From: Thermoplasmata archaeon
GTDB taxonomy: Archaea; Thermoplasmatota; Thermoplasmata; Lutacidiplasmatales; UBA184
NCBI GenBank assembly: GCA_021828085.1
Contig: JAKATE010000024.1
Location: 1-18,216, forward strand
Direction of reading: 5' to 3'
Length of the DNA stretch: 18,216 nt
Shown: in pieces, positions 13,074-18,216 of the stretch
How positions within the stretch are numbered: position 1 is the first letter of the stretch
How the letters are laid out: every line of letters begins with the position of its first letter
The notes under the pieces: generated by a model
Seen by the model: only the letters and a program-made list of their open reading frames with translations
Database searches by the model: none
What the model was told of the DNA's origin: nothing
Translations under genes and position numbers: made by a program

Positions 13074-15788
13074 GTGCCCATCCCCATGGCGCGCAGGAAA
13101 AGGACCGGCTCAGCGCCGGCCGGCCGCCTTCCCCCCGCCCCCGACGGGACGGCGGACCAGCCCTCCGGTTCCTCGCCCTCCCCCCCTCCGACTCCCCCCT
13201 CCACAACCTCCCCCCGGGGATTCGGCCGGGCGGAGAACCTGGCGGCCTCCACGCTGCCGACCGTCTACGACGTGCAGGCGAACCGGGGGGACTCGCTGGC
13301 GCAGCTGCGCCTCGGTCGCCAGAGCCTGGTCTGGGGGCTGGTCGCCGGCGTCCTATTCCTCGGGGCCTCCTGGGTCACGCTCTCGCTGAACTCCGGGACG
13401 GTCCCCTACAGCCTCAACAGCCGATTCGGCGGCTACTGGGCGCTCCTCCTCCCGGTCCTGGCGGCACTCGTCCTCTCCGTGGGACTGCTCGTGGAGAAGT
13501 GGTCCTCCTATGCCATCTGGCCGTGGGAGGGCCATTTCATCGCAAACGTGGCCGCGGTGGCCCTCTCCGTCCTTCTCCTCGCCTTCCTCGTGCTCCAGGC
13601 CACCACGACGAACGGCTCGGTCCTCGCCTTCCTCGCCCCCGCGGTCTACCCGGCGGTCCTCGCAGCCACCACCACCGCCGTCGCCGGTATGGCCCTCACC
13701 TGGCGGAACTGGGCCACGCCGAAGATCGCGAGCCTGGTCCTCGCGCTCATCCCCTTTGCCGCCTTCTTCGTCATCGAGGCGAGCCTGCGCCCGTACAGCT
13801 TCTGGCTCACCCTCACCGTCTCGTTCAGCACCGCCGCCTTCGGCTATCTGGCGAGCGGCGCCGAACTGCATCTGATGGCGAGCAGCGGGAGCGTCCAGGA
13901 CCGCCAGGTGATCGCCGGTAGCCAGTCGAAGCTCTTCCAGGTCCACGAGGAGCTCCGGAGGATGGCGCGGGACCTCACGGCGCGAGAACAGTTGGTGGTC
14001 CACCGCGAGGAGACGCTCAAGGGGGCGGAATCGGCCGTGGAAGGGCACTACCGCCTGCTCGAGGACCGCAAGGGCGACCTAGACCGGGCGAGCGAGGACC
14101 TCACCCGGCGCCACGGGGAGCTCGACGCCCTGGAGGAGGAGGCGATCCGTCGCAAGGGCGAGCTGGAGTCCCACGCCGTCGGGCTCAAGAGCGAGCGGGA
14201 GTCCCTCGAAGCACGTGAGCGGGAGCACGCCCTGACGTCCGGCAAGCTCGAGGAGGAGCGTCGGACGCTCGCCGCCCGCAATGCCGAGCTCCATCAGTTG
14301 GACGCGGACCTCAACAGCCGCCGGACGGAGCTCTCGCGCAAGGAGTCCGATCTCCGCGCGCTCGAGTCCCAGCTCGCCGAGCGGGCGAAGAGCGCCCCGC
14401 TCCCGCCGGCCGCAGTGCCCGCTCTGGTCCCCCCGCTCCCGGGGACGCCGGGCGCACCCTCTCCCTCGTCCCCGGCACCCCTCCCGGACCCCGGCCGAGC
14501 CGCCGTGTCGCTGGGACGGGACCCTCAGGAGCGCGAGCGGCTGCTGGCCGAACGGGAGCGTCAGATCAAGTCGCGCGAGGAGTCGCTCGCGAGGCGTCGG
14601 GAGGAACTCTCCGGGACGGCTGTGGAGGCCCAGGCACGCGATCGGGCCCTGGCCGGGCGCGAGGCTAGGCTCCAGACGCAGGAGGCCGAGCTCAAGGCCC
14701 GCCAGGACGCGCTCGAGCGGAGCGCCGAGAAGACCCGGGGGCTCGAAGCGCAGCTCGTGGAGACAGAGAAGGGGTCTGCCAGTGCGCGTGCTGCCCTGGA
14801 GTTGCGCCTGCGCCAGGCCGAGGAGCGGGAGCAGACCGCCAGGCGCCGGGCCGAGGAGCTCTCCCGCATGGACCTCGAGATCCAGAAGCGGGAGGGGACG
14901 CTGCTCGCCCGGGAGTCCCAGTACCAGAGCCAACTCCGGACCCTGGAGGGGAGCCTCGAGGAGCTCCGTCGGAGCCGCTCGCCGGTGGGGGCGGCCGAGC
15001 TCGCGGCGAGCCTGCCGGGGGCGCCCGCGCCTCCCTCTGCCTCCGGCTCCCGGGAGGAGCCCGCCCTCCCCCCGGCATCCCGGTCGAACCGGGAGGCCAG
15101 CGGGCTTCGGCGGATGGACGACCTCCTCAAGGGCGGCTATCCCCGGGGAGGGCAGGTGGCGGTGATCGGCCCGGCGTTCTCGGGGAAGGAGGCGCTCCTG
15201 GGGGGCTTCCTGGCCGAGGGGCTCTCCCGGGGACAGCGGGTGATCGCTCTCACCGCCGAACGCACCCCCAAAGAGCTGGAGAAGGAGCTCCTCGGGGGTC
15301 GATCGGCCGCGGGGATCGTCTGGCTCGACGCCACCGGCCGCTCCTCCGGGTCCCCCGCCACGTCCCCGGGGGCGTCGGGGATCGCAGGCCCAGGGGACCA
15401 CCGCGGGATCCTCCAGGCCGTCGCGCGGGCCTTCGGGCCGACGTCCGCCCCGGCCCCTTCCACCCGTCTCGTCATCGCGGGTCTCTCCCCCATGATCACC
15501 CAGTCCGAGGAGCGCGAGGGACTCGCCTTCCTGAGAAACCTCATCGGGATGCTCCGGCCCCGGGGAGTGACCGCGCTCTACAGCGTGGACCGGGGGGTGC
15601 ACCCAGAGGAGGTGGTCGAGTCCGTGCTAAGCGCCATGGATGGGGGGGTCCTGCTCCGGGTGGAGGGGGGGAAGAACGCCCTCTCCATCGTCGGGCTCGG
15701 AGAGGTGGAGACCCGTCAGTGGGTCGAGTACTCGATCGGTCCCGGCGGGATCACCCTGGGGAGCTTCGCCCTCGAGCGGATCCGCTGA
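13074..15788 (+). CDS. Membrane / coiled-coil / RecA-KaiC-like protein with degenerate Walker motifs
   Basis: The product is 904 residues. Order: Pro/Ser-rich tail (1-55), about six membrane helices (85-103, 121-141, 156-175, 182-208, 217-236, 241-260), charged heptad-rich coiled coil (about 280-440), Pro-rich linker (about 443-480), second coiled coil (about 485-640), another linker, and a C-terminal RecA/KaiC-like domain (about 670-904). The last domain opens with SGLRRMDDLLKGGYPRGGQV, typical of KaiC/RadA-like ATPases. Its P-loop, GPAFSGKE near 698, has Glu in place of the Ser/Thr that binds magnesium, and the Walker B strand reads RLVIAGLSP where relatives have an Asp. Hydrolysis is therefore doubtful. 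GTG 13074 is chosen; ATG 13086 is an equal alternative. The gene stands alone. Function unknown; a membrane scaffold or sensor is possible. Confidence 0.75.
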   Translation: MPIPMARRKRTGSAPAGRLPPAPDGTADQPSGSSPSPPPTPPSTTSPRGFGRAENLAASTLPTVYDVQANRGDSLAQLRLGRQSLVWGLVAGVLFLGASWVTLSLNSGTVPYSLNSRFGGYWALLLPVLAALVLSVGLLVEKWSSYAIWPWEGHFIANVAAVALSVLLLAFLVLQATTTNGSVLAFLAPAVYPAVLAATTTAVAGMALTWRNWATPKIASLVLALIPFAAFFVIEASLRPYSFWLTLTVSFSTAAFGYLASGAELHLMASSGSVQDRQVIAGSQSKLFQVHEELRRMARDLTAREQLVVHREETLKGAESAVEGHYRLLEDRKGDLDRASEDLTRRHGELDALEEEAIRRKGELESHAVGLKSERESLEAREREHALTSGKLEEERRTLAARNAELHQLDADLNSRRTELSRKESDLRALESQLAERAKSAPLPPAAVPALVPPLPGTPGAPSPSSPAPLPDPGRAAVSLGRDPQERERLLAERERQIKSREESLARRREELSGTAVEAQARDRALAGREARLQTQEAELKARQDALERSAEKTRGLEAQLVETEKGSASARAALELRLRQAEEREQTARRRAEELSRMDLEIQKREGTLLARESQYQSQLRTLEGSLEELRRSRSPVGAAELAASLPGAPAPPSASGSREEPALPPASRSNREASGLRRMDDLLKGGYPRGGQVAVIGPAFSGKEALLGGFLAEGLSRGQRVIALTAERTPKELEKELLGGRSAAGIVWLDATGRSSGSPATSPGASGIAGPGDHRGILQAVARAFGPTSAPAPSTRLVIAGLSPMITQSEEREGLAFLRNLIGMLRPRGVTALYSVDRGVHPEEVVESVLSAMDGGVLLRVEGGKNALSIVGLGEVETRQWVEYSIGPGGITLGSFALERIR

Positions 15789-16535
15789 TCAGTGTCGCGG
15801 GAAGCCGCGCAATAGCTCACGCAGCACCTCTGCGGGACGGGGGGCCTTGGTGACTGCGCTCGCGAGGAGCACCCCCTCCGTCCCCAGCTCCAGCGCTTGG
15901 CGGACATCCGCGGCGTCGTGGATGCCGGCCCCGCAGAGCACGCGCGTGCGCGCGCTCGCGGCGCGCACGAGCCGGACGGAACGGGCGATGAGCTCCGGTT
16001 CCGCAGAGGAGACCGAGACGTCCCCTCCGATGAGGGCGGGGGGCTCGACGGCGAGGTAGTCCGGTCGGGAGCTCAGCGCGCGGCGTCGGGCCTGACGGTC
16101 CTCGCGCGCGCAGACGACGGCGCTCAGCCCCGCAGCTCGGAGCCGGTCCACCACCGCAGGGACGAGAGGGTCCGAAAGGGGGTGTTCGGAGTGGCCGACC
16201 AGGCTTCCCCGGGCCCCGGCGGCCCGGAGGGACTCGGGGACGATCCAGCCCGTCTGCGCGCCCGGCTCGCGGGGGTCCGCGTGCTGGGCGAGGATGGGGA
16301 TGGGGAGCGACCGGGCGAGCAAGCCCACGTCGGCCGCGGCAGCCGCGAGCGCCACGGGGACACCGGCCCGGTCGCCCTCCCGCTCGAGCAGCCGGCCCAG
16401 CCGGAGCGCACCCTCTCCCACCGACGAGGGGTAGGCCTTGAGGTTCAGCAGGAGGAGCGGACTCCCCAGCCGGGCCCCCCGATCAGCGCGCGGCAGCCTT
16501 CGTCCTCTTGGGCCGGGAGCAGATGGCGTACTCAT
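15789..16535 (-). CDS. tpiA: Triosephosphate isomerase, archaeal type
   Basis: Interconverts dihydroxyacetone phosphate and glyceraldehyde 3-phosphate in glycolysis and gluconeogenesis. The sequence carries the family signature: LLLLNLKAY (substrate-binding Asn and Lys), AQHADP, LVGHSEHPLSD (catalytic His), YLAVEPPALIG (catalytic Glu), and the phosphate-binding CGAGI and GVLLASAVTKA. The missing C-terminal helices and short length mark the compact archaeal form. ATG 16535 is the nearest standard start but lies 53 bases inside the preceding gene and adds 22 residues of Arg/Pro-rich sequence with poor codon use. CTG 16469, just after the upstream stop, would give 226 residues, the usual archaeal length, so the true start may be there. 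The stop directly abuts the stop of the convergent gene. Archaeal relatives usually have NHSE where this has GHSE. Confidence 0.93.
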   Translation of the reverse strand: MSTPSAPGPRGRRLPRADRGARLGSPLLLLNLKAYPSSVGEGALRLGRLLEREGDRAGVPVALAAAAADVGLLARSLPIPILAQHADPREPGAQTGWIVPESLRAAGARGSLVGHSEHPLSDPLVPAVVDRLRAAGLSAVVCAREDRQARRRALSSRPDYLAVEPPALIGGDVSVSSAEPELIARSVRLVRAASARTRVLCGAGIHDAADVRQALELGTEGVLLASAVTKAPRPAEVLRELLRGFPRH

Positions 16536-16686
16536 CTCCGTCGAAGAACACCTCCCGGTCCGGATGCTTGCGCTGGAGCTCGGTGATCTTGGAGAGGACG
16601 TCCTCCAGGGTCGTGGTCTCGTCGTTGGGGTCGATCCGGAGATGGACCGTCTTGTCGGTCCGTCGGCCCGGATCGCTCGGTGGCAT
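16483..16686 (-). CDS. Conserved-looking small protein of unknown function (67 aa)
   Basis: From ATG 16686 the product is 67 residues, acidic in the middle and basic at the end: KTVHLRIDPNDETTTLEDVL, then a helix (SKITELQRKHPD), strand REVFFDGDEYAICS and tail RPKRTKAAAR. The predicted order strand-helix-strand suggests a small compact alpha/beta fold. I do not recognise a named family. ATG 16686 lies about 30 bases after a TTTTAAG box A, consistent with a leaderless mRNA; ATG 16701, in frame and closer to the box, is less likely. It is the first gene of the unit and its stop lies 14 bases from the CTG that may start tpiA, so both are probably co-transcribed. Strong third-position GC supports coding. 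Confidence 0.7.
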   Translation of the reverse strand: MPPSDPGRRTDKTVHLRIDPNDETTTLEDVLSKITELQRKHPDREVFFDGDEYAICSRPKRTKAAAR

Positions 16687-16712
16687 GGCGAGGCCCTGCA
16701 TGGGCCCTGCCC

Positions 16713-16722
16713 GCTTAAAAAC
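16713..16722 (-). promoter_or_regulatory. Box A for the small protein-tpiA unit
   Basis: On the minus strand the bases read AGTTTTTAAG, the only AT-rich run between two divergent genes. Its centre is about 30 bases before ATG 16686, as expected for a leaderless or nearly leaderless archaeal transcript. Confidence 0.55.
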
Positions 16723-16798
16723 TCGCGGGAGCGGGCGGGAGGCCCCCGCGGTCCCGGCCGGGGCTGGCCCCACCCCCCCCTCCCGGAGAGGAGGAATG

Positions 16799-16804
16799 CT
16801 TTAG
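16799..16804 (+). promoter_or_regulatory. Box A-like CTTTAG for the 95-aa gene
   Basis: CTTTAG is centred 26 bases before ATG 16828 and no ribosome site precedes that ATG, so a leaderless start fits. The motif itself is a weak match to the archaeal consensus. Confidence 0.35.
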
Positions 16805-16827
16805 CCCACCCGGCGCTGGGGCCGGGC

Positions 16828-17115
16828 ATGAAGGACCGGAGCGAGCTCTCCCGGGTGGAGTTCGGCAAGACCCGGATCCGGCTCACCAAGGACCTGACGA
16901 CGATGAACCCTGCCCTCGTGGAGGGGCTGCAGGGCCTGGCCGTGGGGAAGCTCGCGAACTACACCATGAAGGTCCGTTTCCCCACGGTGACCGTGGGCAT
17001 CAACTGGCAGGACTGCGACATCGTGGAGGGGGTCTACGGGATGCCGGAACCCCCGCCCATGAAGCCCCTTCCCGCCCAGCGGGGAGCCCCCGCAGAGCCC
17101 CCGGCTCAAGAGTGA
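16828..17115 (+). CDS. Small protein of unknown function (95 aa)
   Basis: ATG 16828 opens a 95-residue frame ending in TGA at 17113-17115. Residues 1-65 look folded: MKDRSELSRVEFGKTRIRLTKDL, then a helix (NPALVEGLQGLAVGKLANY) and strands MKVRFPTVTVGINW and CDIVEGVYG. Residues from about 70 are a Pro-rich tail (PEPPPMKPLPAQRGAPAEPP), probably disordered. No family is recognised. It is transcribed divergently from the 67-residue gene with about 140 bases between the two starts. The frame stays open far upstream, but 16828 is the first start that matches the box A spacing and where coding-like sequence begins. Confidence 0.65.
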   Translation: MKDRSELSRVEFGKTRIRLTKDLTTMNPALVEGLQGLAVGKLANYTMKVRFPTVTVGINWQDCDIVEGVYGMPEPPPMKPLPAQRGAPAEPPAQE

Positions 17116-17200
17116 ACCGTCTCAACCCGGGCATTCCAGAGGGAGAGAGCCACGCCGTGGCCCTCCCTTGTGGTGGCGGAGGAGAACGGGTTGGCGGTCA

Positions 17201-17219
17201 GGGCACTCAAGGAGTGCCC
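17201..17219 (-). terminator. Hairpin over the stop codon of the 48-aa gene
   Basis: GGGCACTC and GAGTGCCC form a perfect 8-bp stem around a 3-base loop; the stop codon (17207-17209) lies in its 5' arm on the plus strand. No T-run follows in the minus direction. It could stabilise or end the mRNA, but archaeal termination usually relies on T-tracts, so the label is tentative. Confidence 0.3.
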
Positions 17220-17353
17220 GAGGGGAGCGATCCCCCCAGAGAGTGCCAGGCACCCTCGACCACTCCCGACACCGACATTCCGGCGGCGTGGAGGAAGGTC
17301 ACCCCCACAAAGACGAGCAGGCCCAGGCCGATCAGGCTCAAGATGACGCCCAT
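17207..17353 (-). CDS. Probable 48-residue single-span membrane protein
   Basis: ATG 17353 gives 48 residues: MGVILSLIGLGLLVFVGVTF forms one membrane helix, followed by LHAAGMSVSGVVEGAWHSL and a short polar end. About 83% of codons end in G or C, as in the real genes nearby. The frame continues upstream of the ATG with the basic stretch VKEGRERGKQK, well suited to the inner face of a membrane, but with no start codon there. A GGAGG at 17375-17379 is about 21 bases from the ATG, too far to act normally. A weak box A-like GGTATTTCC lies at 17409-17417. No family recognised. Confidence 0.45.
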   Translation of the reverse strand: MGVILSLIGLGLLVFVGVTFLHAAGMSVSGVVEGAWHSLGGSLPSGTP

Positions 17354-17660
17354 TTTCTGCTTCCCGCGTTCGCGGCCCTCCTTGACAGACCGTTCACCGC
17401 GGCGGGGGTGGAAATACCCTCGCCTATCACGGGAGCGAACGGTCCTTCGAGGGGAAAACGGCCCGGGAAAGGGGAGCGTCGGACGAACGTCGGCACGCCC
17501 GGAACGGGGGAAGGTCCGCCCTCAGCTCTCCTCGAACCCCCCTCGAGGGAACCCCTTCCCCCTCCGCCTCCGGCAGGGTCGTGAGGCGTTCCGAGTTCAC
17601 GCCCGCGCGCGCATGCGCCCAGGGGGGAATGGCCCGGCCCTGAGGCCTCGGCCGAGAATG
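17354..17660. other. Intergenic region with no recognised feature
   Basis: Between the 48-residue gene and the tRNA promoter the frames on both strands are rich in Arg and Pro with no domain signal. Only the possible GGTATTTCC element on the minus strand (about 17409-17417) stands out. A GC-alternating stretch (CGCGCGCGCATGCGC, near 17604) is the only other oddity. Confidence 0.4.
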
Positions 17661-17668
17661 CTTAATTA
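17661..17668 (+). promoter_or_regulatory. Box A for tRNA-Asp
   Basis: CTTAATTA is an AT-rich island in GC-rich DNA, centred about 29 bases before the first tRNA base (17694), as expected for an archaeal tRNA promoter. Confidence 0.55.
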
Positions 17669-17693
17669 GCGCCCACGAGCCTCCGCAGCGCGC

Positions 17694-17800
17694 GCCCCGA
17701 TGGTCTAGTGGTCCAGGATCACGGTCTGTCGAGCCGTGGGCTCGGGTTCAAAGGGTACGGAGCCCGGGGGGCTCCGTTCCGGGAACTCCCGATCGGGGCG
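17694..17800 (+). tRNA. tRNA-Asp(GUC) with an intron in the T loop
   Basis: Acceptor stem GCCCCGA (17694-17700) pairs with TCGGGGC (17793-17799); the discriminator is G17800. The D arm is GTCT AGTGGTCCA GGAT. The anticodon arm ACGGT-CTGTCGA-GCCGT carries anticodon GTC at 17728-17730 (Asp). The variable region is four bases. The T arm TCGGG (17742-17746), TTCAAA, then CCCGA (17788-17792) is split by 34 extra bases. Removing 17753-17786 restores the standard T loop TTCAAAT and a 73-base tRNA. CCA is not encoded. A box A lies upstream, and the convergent mtnA-type gene ends seven bases after it. Confidence 0.88.
17753..17786 (+). other. Archaeal tRNA intron at position 59/60, bulge-helix-bulge type
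   Basis: Exon-intron pairing gives the splicing-endonuclease geometry. The outer helix is the T stem. The 3-base bulge AC^T (17785-17787) is on the 3' strand. The 4-position central helix TTCA (17747-17750) faces GGGA (17781-17784), with one A-U, one wobble, one C-G and one A-G mismatch. The 3-base bulge AA^G (17751-17753) is on the 5' strand. The inner stem is GG/CC, a T-T mismatch and a 9-bp ACGGAGCCC/GGGCTCCGT hairpin. Both cuts fall after the second bulge base, as known for this enzyme. The central helix is imperfect, a relaxed form. Confidence 0.7.
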
Positions 17801-17807
17801 TACACCT

Positions 17808-18216
17808 TCAGAGAGGCGAACGCGCACGGGCGCGACGCTCGAGCACGCCGGCCAGTTGGGCCGGTGGGACGAGCCCCTCGGGCGTGACGAACCCCTTCAC
17901 CAGCGCGGCGGGCGTCACGTCGAAGGCCGGGTTGCGGACCGGAGAGCCCTCGGGGGCGGTCCGCACGCCTCCCCAGAGGGTCAGCTCTTCCGCCCCCCGC
18001 TCCTCCACGGGGATCTGCTCCCCCCGCTCGAGGGTCGCATCGAAGGTGCTCCAGGGGGCGGCCACGTAGAAGGGGACGCCGCTTTCCCGGGCCAGGAGGG
18101 CCTTCTCGTAGGTCCCCACCTTGTTGGCGAAATCCCCGGAGCGCGTGATCCGGTCGGCCCCGACGAGGACCAGGTCGACCTCCCCCTTCCGGAAGAAGTA
18201 CCCCGCGGCATTGTCC
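17808..18216 (-). CDS. MtnA-type sugar-1-phosphate isomerase / aIF2B-related protein, C-terminal part
   Basis: The frame enters from the right edge and ends at TGA (17808-17810), giving about 135 C-terminal residues. The motifs match S-methyl-5-thioribose-1-phosphate isomerase: DNAAGYFF, VDLVLVGADRITRSGDFANKVGTY (with the catalytic Asp in GADR), GVPFYVAAPWSTFD, IPVEER, and NPAFDVTPAALVKGFVTPEG. MtnA converts methylthioribose-1-phosphate to methylthioribulose-1-phosphate in methionine salvage. The related archaeal ribose-1,5-bisphosphate isomerase is less likely, because GADR followed by SGDFANK is the MtnA pattern. The start codon and the catalytic Cys are outside the window. Confidence 0.88.
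   Translation of the reverse strand, partial: DNAAGYFFRKGEVDLVLVGADRITRSGDFANKVGTYEKALLARESGVPFYVAAPWSTFDATLERGEQIPVEERGAEELTLWGGVRTAPEGSPVRNPAFDVTPAALVKGFVTPEGLVPPAQLAGVLERRARARSPL

Noticed and set aside
14079..15602. Minus-strand 507-residue open frame
   Set aside because: Antisense of the coiled-coil protein; long only because GC-rich DNA has few stop codons.
17112..17669. Plus-strand 185-residue frame between the 95-aa gene and tRNA-Asp
   Set aside because: Arg/Pro-rich with no secondary-structure pattern; the minus-strand 48-residue frame in the same place looks more like a gene.
1..18216. CRISPR arrays, insertion sequences, prophage or defence genes
   Set aside because: No spaced identical repeats, transposase motifs, terminal inverted repeats or defence-type domains were seen.

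Overview
The window is very GC-rich DNA and looks archaeal. Evidence: AT-rich box A-like motifs about 26 bases upstream of several start codons (apparently leaderless genes), an archaeal-type triosephosphate isomerase, and a tRNA interrupted by an intron with bulge-helix-bulge geometry. A TPP riboswitch in an archaeon points to the Thermoplasmata side, where such riboswitches are known. My best guess is a high-GC, uncultured Thermoplasmatota lineage. The phylum-level guess is moderate and anything finer is speculation.

Layout. Bases 2-235 hold the end of a GNAT acetyltransferase. Bases 241-4651 are a thiamine-uptake operon: TPP riboswitch, a hairpin covering the first start codon, thiB, thiP, thiQ, and a small degenerate receiver-like protein overlapping the end of thiQ. 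On the opposite strand, 8474-4699, lie two dipeptide/nickel-type ABC permease genes overlapping by ATGA. The first encodes an unusual fusion: signal segment, six kelch-type repeats, PKD domain and DppB-type permease. Divergent from it is a more AT-rich patch (about 8600-9070) with a strong TATA tract and a small secreted protein split between two frames. Bases 9344-13010 are a MacB/LolD-type ATPase and a 998-residue FtsX-family permease. Bases 13074-15788 encode a 904-residue protein with about six membrane segments, long coiled coils and a C-terminal RecA/KaiC-like domain that has lost key Walker residues.

The last 2.4 kb is housekeeping-like. It holds triosephosphate isomerase and a 67-residue protein on the minus strand, a divergent 95-residue protein, and a likely 48-residue membrane protein. 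It ends with tRNA-Asp(GUC), which carries a 34-base T-loop intron at 59/60, and the C-terminal part of an MtnA-type sugar-phosphate isomerase running off the right edge.

Overall theme: membrane transport and envelope functions. The strongest candidates for something undescribed are the kelch-PKD-permease fusion, the membrane/coiled-coil/pseudo-RecA protein, the T-loop intron in tRNA-Asp, and the riboswitch leader with its start-codon hairpin and possible leader peptide.
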